Below are positions 8,461-16,807 of a DNA stretch of 64,000 nt, one piece after another (position 1 is the stretch's first letter; the number at the start of each line of letters is the position of its first letter). The notes beneath the pieces were generated by a model, which was not told the origin of the DNA, searched no databases, and saw nothing but the letters and a program-made list of their open reading frames with translations. The position numbers and the translations under genes are program-made. This stretch comes from Flavobacteriales bacterium (GTDB lineage Bacteria > Bacteroidota > Bacteroidia > Flavobacteriales_D > Cryomorphaceae): NCBI GenBank assembly GCA_007125175.1, contig SLDS01000096.1, positions 1-64,000 of the forward strand, read 5' to 3'.

Positions 8461-10213
8461 ATCCCCTGTAATCAAGACTATTTTTAGGCCTTTATTGATC
8501 ATTTTATCCATGCTGTTCTTCGTGGCAGCCTGCGAAAATGGCCCTGGTGACCGACGCAAGCATCGCGCGAAGCATGCCAGTTCGGAAAAATATGGCGGCC
8601 TGTTTCGGATGAATCTCACCGATGAAATCCGCAGCATCTTTCCCCACAATCTCGTCGATGCATCTGCCTTTTCATTGATGAATCAGGTGTATGAAGGCTT
8701 GGTAAAGTTCGATCGGGTAAGCAAAGAGGTGCTGCCCTCGCTGGCCGAGAGGTACGAGGTAAGTGCCGATGGCATGGTCTACCGCTTCTACATTCGTGAA
8801 GGGGTATACTTTCATGAAGACCAGATATTTGGCGCTCAAAAAACCCGAGAGATGACCGCTGAGGATGTGGCCTTTTGCTTGCGCAAACTCTGCGAGCCCT
8901 CAGACCACAACCAGCTCTATGCCTTTGTGATAGACGTGATAAAGGGAGCGCGGGATTACTACGAAAAAGGGCCTTACAACACCGCCAATCCCAAAGGTCC
9001 AAAAGGAATCAGGGTAATAGGCGACAATATTCTCGAGCTGGAGCTTGAGTATCCTTCCCCCAACTTTCTCACTGTACTCACACATCCTTGCTGCTGGGTT
9101 TTTCCGAGAGAATTGTACCAATACGGCAAGGAAGTAGACAATTGGTGCATAGGAACCGGGCCCTTTCGCGGGCGGACTATCAAGATGAACGATGTAATCA
9201 TCTTGGAGCGCAATTTCCACTATTGGCGTGAGGACAAGGATGGCAATGCACTGCCTTACCTCGATGCCATACGCTGCAATTTTGTGGCAAATGATCGGCA
9301 GCAGCTCAAGGCATTCTTCAACAACAATCTCGACATCATTTTCAAGGTTCCTTTCGATGATATCGAAAGCGTGGAAGACATGTCCAGGTCTACAGGCTCT
9401 CAGGGCAGTTTTGAACTGCTGAGTAGCCCGGGCCTCAGGGTGGAATACTACGGGTTTCAGCACCGGGGCGAGCCTTATGGCGATCCACTTGTCAGGAAAG
9501 CATTCAACCTGGCCGTAGACCGCGATCGCATCGTGAAGGAAGTACTTAAAGGTTATGCTACTCCGGCACATCATGGATTTGTGCCACCCAGCATGCCGGG
9601 GTATACCGCCGAAAATGTTGAGGGCTTCCGCTACGATGTGAGGGCGGCGAGGGAAGCTCTTGCAGAAGCCGGATATCCCGGAGGGCAGGGTTTTCCGGTA
9701 GTGAGCCTACAGCTCAATGATGGCAATGAAACCGCGCTCAAGGTAGCCGATGTCATTCAGGGGATGCTAGGAGAAAATCTGGGCCTTACTGTAGAACTTT
9801 CGGTACTTTCAAGAGACCGCCACTACGACCGCATTGAGGCAGGCGAAGTGGGCTTCTGGAGGGATGGGTGGATCGCTGACTATCCCGATCCCGAAAACTT
9901 TTTGCGCCTATTCCATGGAAAGCTGGTACCTGATGACAGCGTGAAAGCGAGTTACCTCAACACCGTGCGCTTCAAAGACGATGTCTTTGACGAGTATTTT
10001 GAGAGCGCTATGCGCGAAAACAATCGGGAGCAACGCATGGAGTTGTACGCCAACGCTGATCAACAACTCATTGAGAACGCAGCCGTGGTGCCTTTGTACT
10101 ACGAAGAGTGGATATGGCTGGTGTCCAACAAGGTGAAAAATCTGATGATCGGCGGAATGGGTGAGATCGACCTCTCCCCAGTATACTTCGAGAAGGATAT
10201 CGAGCTCCCTTAA
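8453..10213 (+). CDS. Peptide/oligopeptide ABC transporter substrate-binding lipoprotein (SBP family 5)
   Basis: A 586-residue family 5 solute-binding protein of the DppA/OppA type. Signal peptide with lipobox VAAC and Cys27, then hallmark segments LMNQVYEGLVKFD, EDVAFCLRKL, RKAFNLAVDRDRIV and YPDPENFLRLF. It should bind peptides or similar solutes outside the inner membrane. The ATG at 8453 overlaps the end of xth and gives a normal lipoprotein signal; the frame from 8408 does not. No permease or ATPase gene is adjacent, so its transporter partners are elsewhere. Its stop codon shares the palindrome TTAA with the stop of the convergent gene. Confidence 0.9.
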   Translation: MFKSPVIKTIFRPLLIILSMLFFVAACENGPGDRRKHRAKHASSEKYGGLFRMNLTDEIRSIFPHNLVDASAFSLMNQVYEGLVKFDRVSKEVLPSLAERYEVSADGMVYRFYIREGVYFHEDQIFGAQKTREMTAEDVAFCLRKLCEPSDHNQLYAFVIDVIKGARDYYEKGPYNTANPKGPKGIRVIGDNILELELEYPSPNFLTVLTHPCCWVFPRELYQYGKEVDNWCIGTGPFRGRTIKMNDVIILERNFHYWREDKDGNALPYLDAIRCNFVANDRQQLKAFFNNNLDIIFKVPFDDIESVEDMSRSTGSQGSFELLSSPGLRVEYYGFQHRGEPYGDPLVRKAFNLAVDRDRIVKEVLKGYATPAHHGFVPPSMPGYTAENVEGFRYDVRAAREALAEAGYPGGQGFPVVSLQLNDGNETALKVADVIQGMLGENLGLTVELSVLSRDRHYDRIEAGEVGFWRDGWIADYPDPENFLRLFHGKLVPDDSVKASYLNTVRFKDDVFDEYFESAMRENNREQRMELYANADQQLIENAAVVPLYYEEWIWLVSNKVKNLMIGGMGEIDLSPVYFEKDIELP

Positions 10214-10923
10214 GCCAATGTGCTGATCAGAAACGCTTTGGCAATGGGTAAAAGGGTTTCGTGCTGAGGCAAATCACTTTGAGCCTCCACAGCATAAGCA
10301 TTAGGGGCATGATTTTCAGCTGCCCCACGCATCTTCAAGAGGCTCCATTTTACCGAGCTCAAGTTGCTAAACCTTCCCGCCTCAATTTCTGTGAGATAGG
10401 TGGTGCACACATCCTTGTATGATTCTTGCGAATAGGGTCTCCTCACCAGGCGAAAATGGTAGCTGTATACGCGCACCGATTTGGGCTTGCGAAAGAGCAA
10501 CCATCCGGGCTGATCGGGAGCACCCAGTATACCTACGGGCTCAATGTACACTTCCTCCGATAATTGATCCAGCAATTGTGCGCCATCTCTGTAGAGCATA
10601 TTGAGGCGCTCTTCGGCAAAAGCGATGATCGCGTCGAGCTCAGCCATCACGCCCTGTTCATCGGGAATGGCAGCGCGTATCAGCCGGAGCTTCTTCAAGT
10701 CGATGTCAGAAAGCTCTCTGCGCAAGCCCCCTTCCACCTCCTCCTTGGCGTAGCGATAGGCGATTAGTTGATCAATATGCCGCCTCAAATGCGCCAAATA
10801 TGGCTGAAGTTTGTTTTCAGAAAACTGAGCATCAACTCCTTGAATATACGATAGCAGCTCATAGGTCTTATACTCGTAGTCAAAGAGGGGCTCTACGTAC
10901 CAGGTCTCACTTAAATTTTTCAT
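10210..10923 (-). CDS. Hypothetical cytoplasmic protein
   Basis: Not recognised. 237 residues, no signal peptide or membrane segment, mostly helical in the first 130 residues with charged heptads, then a shorter beta-containing part (PGWLLFRKPKSVRVYSY). It stands alone: convergent with the binding-protein gene, with which it shares overlapping stops, and divergent from the OmpA-lipoprotein gene. Codon pattern and lack of internal stops support a real gene. Confidence 0.7.
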   Translation of the reverse strand: MKNLSETWYVEPLFDYEYKTYELLSYIQGVDAQFSENKLQPYLAHLRRHIDQLIAYRYAKEEVEGGLRRELSDIDLKKLRLIRAAIPDEQGVMAELDAIIAFAEERLNMLYRDGAQLLDQLSEEVYIEPVGILGAPDQPGWLLFRKPKSVRVYSYHFRLVRRPYSQESYKDVCTTYLTEIEAGRFSNLSSVKWSLLKMRGAAENHAPNAYAVEAQSDLPQHETLLPIAKAFLISTLA

Positions 10924-11027
10924 CTGCTTGTAGACTAGTTCTAACCGTGATGTGCTAATAAAAACGAAAAAAAGCCATCAAAAGGTACCATATTTGTTAC
11001 AATTTTGCCAATCTAAATCCCCGGGAA

Positions 11028-12005
11028 ATGAAAAAGTACGCTTCACTTATTGCTCCCTTCATTCTTTTGATAATGGTCTTTTCATCCTGTGTGCCACAAA
11101 GAAAGCATATGGAAATTGCAAACAAGGAAAAGGAATGCCGCAGCCAGAATGAGAAACTCACCAAGGAAAATGAGCGCCTTGTAACAGAGAATAATGAGGC
11201 CCTATCCAAGGTAGAGGTTGCCGAACGCAAGGTACAGGCGCTTACCTCTGATACTACCGTGCTCGGCACCTCCCTGCGCATTTTGCGAAAGCAATACGAC
11301 AAAATCAATGCCCTGAATGATGAACTCCTCGCGAAAAGCACCAGCCTGCGCGAGGGTACTGAAGCCGATAAGCGGCGACTCATGTCGGATTTGGAAGACC
11401 TTAAAAAGAGCCTTTTGGCCAAGGAAGATGCGCTCGCCCAATTGGAGCGGGCCCTAAATGCCAAGGAATCAGAATTGGAGGACAGAGAGCAGAAGCTGGA
11501 TGAAATGCGATCAATGCTCAGCAAAAAGGATTCGATGATGACTGCCTTGCGAAAGAATGTCTCTGATGCCTTGCTGGGCTTCGAAGGAAAAGGATTGACG
11601 GTGGAGTACAAAAATGGGCGCATCTACGTGAGCATGGAAGCGAAATTGCTTTTTGCTACCGGAAGCGCAGAGGTGGACAAGAAGGGGCGCGAGGTAATCA
11701 TCGACCTGGCCAAGGCCGTTTCCGGAAAGGATGATCTGCAAATTATGGTGGAAGGCCACACCGATACCGATTCCTTCAGCCGAAGCACTTTTCCCCGCAA
11801 CAATTGGGACTTGAGTGTCCTGAGAGCTACTTCTGTGGTGCAGCTCATGCTGGACAATTCGGACCTGGATCCCGTACAAGTTACAGCAGCGGGGCGCGGC
11901 GAGTTCCTTCCCGTAGACCCCGATCAGAAAGCCAAAAACCGCAGGATTGAGGTCATCCTCACGCCCAATCTCGACGAGGTACTTGGTATTGTAGGAGGCG
12001 ATTGA
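11028..12005 (+). CDS. OmpA-family lipoprotein with coiled coil
   Basis: A 325-residue outer-membrane lipoprotein that should anchor the outer membrane to peptidoglycan. Signal peptide with lipobox FSSC and Cys21; a long coiled coil (about 30-185); then an OmpA C-like domain (about 200-315) with LLFATGSAEVDKKG, VEGHTDTD, NNWDLSVLRATSVV and the terminal KNRRIEVIL. The Asp and Arg positions used to bind diaminopimelate are kept in NNWDLS and NRRIEV. It resembles YiaD-like and other Bacteroidota OmpA lipoproteins with a coiled-coil spacer. Confidence 0.9.
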   Translation: MKKYASLIAPFILLIMVFSSCVPQRKHMEIANKEKECRSQNEKLTKENERLVTENNEALSKVEVAERKVQALTSDTTVLGTSLRILRKQYDKINALNDELLAKSTSLREGTEADKRRLMSDLEDLKKSLLAKEDALAQLERALNAKESELEDREQKLDEMRSMLSKKDSMMTALRKNVSDALLGFEGKGLTVEYKNGRIYVSMEAKLLFATGSAEVDKKGREVIIDLAKAVSGKDDLQIMVEGHTDTDSFSRSTFPRNNWDLSVLRATSVVQLMLDNSDLDPVQVTAAGRGEFLPVDPDQKAKNRRIEVILTPNLDEVLGIVGGD

Positions 12006-12030
12006 TTTCGCTTTCGCAAGAGTGGTTTCC

Positions 12031-13386
12031 TCAGCCAAACATGGCCGCAAGCAGATCCCGCACACGGCTCACCCGCAGCACTTCGAGGCCTGCTGGAGCC
12101 TCTGGCAGGGTGGGGCTGTGACTGGAGATAAACAAGCGTGTGAATCCCAGTTTGGCAGCTTCGGACAGCCTCTGCTCTGTGCGCATCACGGGACGAATTT
12201 CACCCGACAGGCCCACCTCTCCGGCAAAGCAGGTATTGGCGCTGAGGCTTAAATCCTCACTGGATGAGAGCACCGATGCCACCACCGCCAAATCTATGGA
12301 AGGATCCTTCACGCTCAGCCCGCCCGCTAAGTTTATAAACACATCTTTGCTGGCAAGCTTAAAGCCGCAACGCTTCTCAAGCACCGCCAGTAGCATGTGC
12401 AATCGCCTTACATCATAACCCGTGCTGCTACGCTGTGGAGTGCCGTATACAGCGCTGCTCACCAAGGCTTGTACCTCGATGATCAAGGGGCGTATCCCTT
12501 CTACGATGGCGGCCGCAGCGGTGCCGCTGAGCGATTCATTGCGCAGCCCCAATAAGAGGCTGGAAGGATTGGCTACGGGTTTCAGGCCGCTGCCTTCCAT
12601 GTGGTAAATGCCCAGTTCGAAGGTGGATCCAAATCGGTTCTTTGTGCAGCGCAGCAGGCGGAACTGATGCTGCTGATCACCTTCAAAGATTGCTACAGTA
12701 TCTACCATGTGCTCCAACACCTTGGGCCCGGCAATGGCTCCCTCCTTGGTGATGTGGCCAATGAGAAATACAGGGATACCGCTCTCCTTGGCAAATCGCA
12801 TGAGCAGCGCTGCGCTGTCGCGAATTTGGCTTACCGTGCCGGGGGCCGAATCGATCCATGAGGCTTGCAGGGTTTGCACCGAATCGATGACCACAAAAGC
12901 TGGTTTCATCTCCTTGGCTGCTGCGAGGATGGCTTCTGGATCGCTTTGACCGAAGAGATAGCAATTTTCACCGGACGCTCCCAAGCGCCTTGCGCGATCG
13001 GCGATTTGACTTTCGCTTTCTTCTCCGCTTACGTAGAGCACCTTGCCGACATTAGCATCCAAAGCCACCTGCAGCATCAGCGTTGACTTACCGATGCCGG
13101 GCTCTCCACCTATGAGCACCAATGAACCCGGCACGAGGCCGCCGCCCAGCACACGGTTCAACTCCGCATCGGGCAACTGTAGTCGGCTTTCTTCCCCTTG
13201 CTTTACTTCCTTGATTGGCATTGGCTTGTGGCCACGAGCGGAGACTGCCGCAGGTGCTGATCCCTTCTTCTGCACCTTTTCCTCCACGAAGCTATTCCAC
13301 GAGCCACATGAGGGGCATTTGCCCAGCCATTTGGCAGACTCATAGCCGCATTCTGCACAAAAGAATACTGATTTAGCCTTAGCCAT
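12031..13386 (-). CDS. radA: DNA repair protein RadA
   Basis: A 451-residue RadA/Sms protein for branch migration during recombination repair. In order: a C4 zinc finger (Cys10, 13, 24, 27), a RecA-like ATPase with Walker A GEPGIGKST (94-102), the RadA-specific KNRFG motif (249-253), and a Lon-protease-like C-terminal domain (IDLAVVASVLSS, GEVGLSGEIRPV). Length matches the family. It is the last gene of an apparent panC-UPF0104-hldE-type-radA operon; the upstream gene overlaps it by 8 bases. Confidence 0.96.
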   Translation of the reverse strand: MAKAKSVFFCAECGYESAKWLGKCPSCGSWNSFVEEKVQKKGSAPAAVSARGHKPMPIKEVKQGEESRLQLPDAELNRVLGGGLVPGSLVLIGGEPGIGKSTLMLQVALDANVGKVLYVSGEESESQIADRARRLGASGENCYLFGQSDPEAILAAAKEMKPAFVVIDSVQTLQASWIDSAPGTVSQIRDSAALLMRFAKESGIPVFLIGHITKEGAIAGPKVLEHMVDTVAIFEGDQQHQFRLLRCTKNRFGSTFELGIYHMEGSGLKPVANPSSLLLGLRNESLSGTAAAAIVEGIRPLIIEVQALVSSAVYGTPQRSSTGYDVRRLHMLLAVLEKRCGFKLASKDVFINLAGGLSVKDPSIDLAVVASVLSSSEDLSLSANTCFAGEVGLSGEIRPVMRTEQRLSEAAKLGFTRLFISSHSPTLPEAPAGLEVLRVSRVRDLLAAMFG

Positions 13387-13903
13387 TCCTGCTCTTCTCG
13401 ATGATTGCCGTGCTTGAGTAGCCTTCGACCAGGGCTATGCTTACCGTGCGTTTGCCCCTTTGGCGCTGCAGGTCAGAGCCCACGAGATAATCTTTGGCAG
13501 AAGGGTCTCTTTGTTCGGGATCGTAGTCGCCACCTTTGGCCAATACATCGGGCTCCAGCTCGCGGATAAGCTCCAAAGGGGTGTGCGCATCAAATATGAT
13601 GACGGCATCCACCACTTGCATAAAGGCCATGAGCAGCGCACGATCATCCTCAGCATTGATAGGGCGATTGGAACCCTTCCCCAGACTTTTTACAGAGCTG
13701 TCGCTATTGATGCCGACGATGAGCCTTGATCCGTGAGATGCGGCCTCGGCCAGGAGCTGCGCATGGCCCCGGTGTAGGATGTCGTATACCCCGTTGGTAA
13801 ATACGATCGTGTGGCCCTGTAGCCGCCATACTGCACAGCTGCGCTTGAGCTGCTCGAGGCTCTGGATTTTTTGCTTTATCGACTCAAGTCTTGACTCTTG
13901 CAT
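13379..13903 (-). CDS. rfaE2: Heptose-1-phosphate-type adenylyltransferase (RfaE2/HldE C-domain)
   Basis: A 174-residue cytidylyltransferase-like enzyme corresponding to the C-terminal half of HldE, expected to activate D-glycero-beta-D-manno-heptose 1-phosphate to ADP-heptose. Visible motifs: FTNGVYDILHRGH with the nucleotide-binding HxGH (44-47), GINSDSSVKSLGKG, PDVLAKGGDY and a terminal YSSTAIIEK similar to the usual STTxIIE. No kinase half is attached. It overlaps both neighbours, the UPF0104-type gene by 20 bases and radA by 8. Substrate is inferred from the family. Confidence 0.88.
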   Translation of the reverse strand: MQESRLESIKQKIQSLEQLKRSCAVWRLQGHTIVFTNGVYDILHRGHAQLLAEAASHGSRLIVGINSDSSVKSLGKGSNRPINAEDDRALLMAFMQVVDAVIIFDAHTPLELIRELEPDVLAKGGDYDPEQRDPSAKDYLVGSDLQRQRGKRTVSIALVEGYSSTAIIEKSRNG

Positions 13904-14888
13904 TGCTGGAACGGTTTACGATGGGAATGAGCAGCATACTGAGGCCTCCAAAAATGACGATCATCGATGTTTGGGAGAACCAAATGATCCAACCGAGTGC
14001 GAATCCGGTTTCACCGGCGATGCCATAGAGCATCAGGGCCTGCATGATGCCCACTGGAAAGGCGCCTATGCCACCCGGAATGATGATAATCGCCAGGCTC
14101 CCCACAACAAAAGAAGCCGATACGGCATCGGGGCCTAGATGCCCGGTTTCGGGAATGGCGAAGAAGCAGACCCAAAACATGGCGATGTAACAGGCCCATA
14201 TGGCTAGAGTAGCAATCAGATAGGAGACCCGCCGCTTCATTTTGAAAATGCTGCGCAAACCTTCCAGGATGCCCTCCTTAAGCTCCCATGCTTTGTGAAC
14301 CACCGGAATGTGCTTGAAGCGATCGAGTGCTTTTATGGCCAGGGTGCCGACCAGCACAGCCACTATCAGCATAGTCCAGAGAATAAAGGAGCTGGCCCTT
14401 CCGGAAATGGAGCTCAGCAATTGATCCGCCACAGGCTGCAAAACACTGTATTGCAGAACCAGGGTGAGCAAACTGATCAATAAGAGCAGCACGAAATCCA
14501 GTGCCCGCTCAGAGAGGATGGAGCCAAAACTTTTGTCGAAAGGCACCCCTTCGTACTTGGTGATGGCAGCTGCGCGGCTCGCTTCACCTACACGGGGTAA
14601 AACCAGATTGACGATGTACCCGATCATCACGGCAAGGAAACCATTGAAATTGCTGATCTGACGCCCCATTGCTTCCAATTGAAAATTCCAACGATAGGCC
14701 CGGATGTAATGACTCAGCAAGCCTATGAGGAAGGATAATCCCACGAACCAGTAATTGGCCTTTCGCAGGGCTGTGAACAGGGTATTCCGCTGATCTTGAT
14801 CCAGCTGGGCGTAGATGTGCACTACCAGATAAATCCCTACACCTATCGGGATCAAAATTTTGAGTAGAGAACCAAGCGTTTTGTTCAC
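13884..14888 (-). CDS. UPF0104 / LPG-synthase-type transmembrane protein
   Basis: A 334-residue polytopic membrane protein of the flippase-like UPF0104 (AglD/MprF membrane-domain) family. Family marks: HYIRAYRWNFQLEAMG in a cytoplasmic loop, VNLVLPRVGEASRAAAITKYEG with the conserved Glu-Arg segment, and IIPGGIGAFPVGIMQ near the C-terminus. Some homologues flip lipids; the substrate here is unknown. The GTG at 14888 fits the expected N-terminus just before the first helix; an upstream start at 14951, two bases from panC, adds a non-hydrophobic cysteine-rich tail and is less likely. Part of the panC operon. Confidence 0.85.
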   Translation of the reverse strand: MNKTLGSLLKILIPIGVGIYLVVHIYAQLDQDQRNTLFTALRKANYWFVGLSFLIGLLSHYIRAYRWNFQLEAMGRQISNFNGFLAVMIGYIVNLVLPRVGEASRAAAITKYEGVPFDKSFGSILSERALDFVLLLLISLLTLVLQYSVLQPVADQLLSSISGRASSFILWTMLIVAVLVGTLAIKALDRFKHIPVVHKAWELKEGILEGLRSIFKMKRRVSYLIATLAIWACYIAMFWVCFFAIPETGHLGPDAVSASFVVGSLAIIIIPGGIGAFPVGIMQALMLYGIAGETGFALGWIIWFSQTSMIVIFGGLSMLLIPIVNRSSNARVKT

Positions 14889-14952
14889 AATGGAGAGATT
14901 GCAGAGTGTAAAGGTAAGGATTGATTCACGGCGGCAGCTCGCATTGGCCAAA

Positions 14953-15804
14953 TTAGCAGAGGCGCATGTTGTCGATCAGGCGTATGCCTCCTACTCTTGC
15001 CGCAACGAGGGCCACGACCTCATCCTTTTGTGCTTCTGCGGAATGCTCCATCGGGCGGAGGCTTTTAGCGTCCAGCACCTCGAAGTATTCGAGGTCGAGC
15101 CCATTGCATCCCTGCAGCAGTTTGCGTCCTAGGGCCGCGAGCCCTTTGCGCTCCCCCTTGCTGTAAGCGGCTTTCACCTCGCGGAGTGTGGCGCTTATGT
15201 GAAGGGCAGTAGTCCTGTCTTGCTCTCGGAGCAATTGATTTCGAGAGCTCATTGCGAGGCCGTCAGGGTCTCTTACAGTTTCGCATCCCACAATGTCTAT
15301 CCCCATGTTGAGCTCAGCTGCCATGGCCCTGATTACCAAATACTGCTGGTAATCCTTGAGCCCGAAGTAAGCCCTGTCCGGAGCGATCAATTCAAAAAAG
15401 CGCCTCACTACTGCCACCACACCCGAAAAGTGGCCCGGGCGGTGTTTGCCTTCAAGACCTTGAGCTACTTCATAATGCACCTCAGTGCTTGCGGTATTGC
15501 CCTTTGGGTAGATGGTGCTGTACTCTGGCAGAAACACAGCCGTGCAGGAGGCTTGTGCCAGGGTATGGATATCCGATCCTTCCTGACGCGGATAGCATTC
15601 AAAGTCTTTAGGGTCATTGAATTGGGCGGGGTTCACGTAAATGGAGGCAATGCAGGCGTCATTTTCTTGTAAGGCGCGCTGTACCAGGCTTACATGCCCT
15701 TGATGCAGGGCTCCCATGGTTGGCACGAAGCCCAAAGTAGCCTGTCGAGAGCGGAGGTCGTCGAGAAAGCCCTGAAGTTCTTCTTGTGATTTAATCAGCT
15801 GCAT
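14953..15804 (-). CDS. panC: Pantothenate synthetase
   Basis: A 283-residue pantothenate synthetase joining pantoate and beta-alanine with ATP in the CoA pathway. Motifs: FVPTMGALHQGHVSL (27-40) with the nucleotide-binding HxGH, SIYVNPAQFN, GLKDYQQYLVI and the KMSKS-like GLAMSSRNQLL. Start at ATG 15804 gives MQLIKSQEEL, typical for the family; the longer frame from 15843 adds an unlikely cysteine-rich leader. First gene of an operon with the UPF0104-type gene, rfaE2 and radA, and divergent from the glycogen-synthase-like gene, an arrangement I recall from other Bacteroidota. Confidence 0.96.
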   Translation of the reverse strand: MQLIKSQEELQGFLDDLRSRQATLGFVPTMGALHQGHVSLVQRALQENDACIASIYVNPAQFNDPKDFECYPRQEGSDIHTLAQASCTAVFLPEYSTIYPKGNTASTEVHYEVAQGLEGKHRPGHFSGVVAVVRRFFELIAPDRAYFGLKDYQQYLVIRAMAAELNMGIDIVGCETVRDPDGLAMSSRNQLLREQDRTTALHISATLREVKAAYSKGERKGLAALGRKLLQGCNGLDLEYFEVLDAKSLRPMEHSAEAQKDEVVALVAARVGGIRLIDNMRLC

Positions 15805-15856
15805 GGCAGATTGTTGCACGCAAGTTTGGCAGTGCCAAAGCATAGGGAAAAGCGGC

Positions 15857-15864
15857 CAAAGCTA
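15857..15864 (-). promoter_or_regulatory. Possible -7 promoter element for panC operon
   Basis: On the minus strand this reads TAGCTTTG, a perfect TAnnTTTG -7 element about 53 bases before the panC start. No clear -33 TTG is seen at the usual distance. Confidence 0.4.
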
Positions 15865-15874
15865 AGTGATTATG

Positions 15875-15905
15875 TTGAGAATACCGGAGTTTTTTCGTAA
15901 TTTTG
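15875..15905 (+). promoter_or_regulatory. Promoter, TTG-N20-TAATTTTG, for the GT5-like/DUF4270/glmS operon
   Basis: TTG at 15875-15877 and TAATTTTG at 15898-15905, 20 bases apart, match the Bacteroidota housekeeping promoter. Transcription would start near 15912, about 22 bases before the ATG at 15934. Confidence 0.65.
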
Positions 15906-15933
15906 TATCTCCAAATATTATTTCCACCAATTT

Positions 15934-16761
15934 ATGAAGAAGATGAGAGTTTTGTATGTGTCGCAGGAAATTACCCCTTTTCTGCCTAAGAATGCGTTGT
16001 CTGAGGTGTCGAGGAATTTGCCGCAAGGCATCCACGAAAAGGGTAGGGAGATTAGAGTATTCATGCCCAAGTACGGAACCATCAATGAGCGCCGCCATCA
16101 GCTACACGAGGTGATTAGGCTTTCCGGCATGAACTTGGTCGTGGATGATACAGATCATCCGCTAATCATAAAGGTCGCTTCCATTCCCACTGCGCGCATG
16201 CAAGTATACTTCATTGACAATGAAGATTACTTTCAAAGAAAGGCAGTGCTGAAGGATAAGAGCGGCAAATACTTTGCCGACAATGATGAGAGAGCCATAT
16301 TTTTCTGCCGAGGCGTACTCGAGACTGTTCGTAAGTTGGGTTGGGCTCCGGATGTGATTCACTGCCACGGCTGGTTCACTTCCTTATTGCCGCTCTACGT
16401 TAAGAAACTCTACAATGACGACCCACATTTTGAGAATTCCAAAGTGGTATTCTCCGCTTATCAAAGCGAATTCAATGGCAGCCTGAACGAAAAACTTGCC
16501 GACAAACTCGCTTTCGACGGCTTCAGCCGGGATGATATGAGTGAAGCAAGCAGCCCGAGTTTGGAGAGTTTGCACCGACTTGCTTTCCGCTACAGCGACG
16601 GTATCGTTGAGGGTAGCCCTGAGCTTGACCCTAAAGTGGCACAGGCCATCAGCGATTCAGGTAAAAGCGTTCTCGAATACTGCGAGCCGGCCTCATGCGT
16701 TAAGGCCTACAGTGACTTCTATGACGAAATACTTCAAGACAGCTCTGTGCTGGTTGATTGA
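15934..16761 (+). CDS. Short glycogen-synthase-like (GT5 N-domain) protein
   Basis: A 275-residue protein matching only the N-terminal Rossmann domain of bacterial glycogen synthase: RVLYVSQEITPFLPKN at the start, RVFMPKYGTIN, YFIDNEDYF and DVIHCHGWFTSLLPLY. The C-terminal nucleotide-binding domain of GT-B enzymes is missing, and the ADP-glucose loop KTGGL is replaced by PKNAL. It is therefore unlikely to make glycogen by itself. The same short protein beside panC and DUF4270 is familiar from other Bacteroidota, so this is a conserved family rather than a fresh truncation. It leads an operon with a DUF4270 lipoprotein and glmS. Confidence 0.85.
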   Translation: MKKMRVLYVSQEITPFLPKNALSEVSRNLPQGIHEKGREIRVFMPKYGTINERRHQLHEVIRLSGMNLVVDDTDHPLIIKVASIPTARMQVYFIDNEDYFQRKAVLKDKSGKYFADNDERAIFFCRGVLETVRKLGWAPDVIHCHGWFTSLLPLYVKKLYNDDPHFENSKVVFSAYQSEFNGSLNEKLADKLAFDGFSRDDMSEASSPSLESLHRLAFRYSDGIVEGSPELDPKVAQAISDSGKSVLEYCEPASCVKAYSDFYDEILQDSSVLVD

Positions 16762-16807
16762 TTCACTGAGAATCACATCTTCAATTTTCTTTTGGAAGCG
16801 ATCCGCC

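Noticed and set aside
15934-16761. True glycogen synthase, or a glycogen locus
   Set aside because: Second GT-B domain and KTGGL loop are missing and no other glycogen gene is near.
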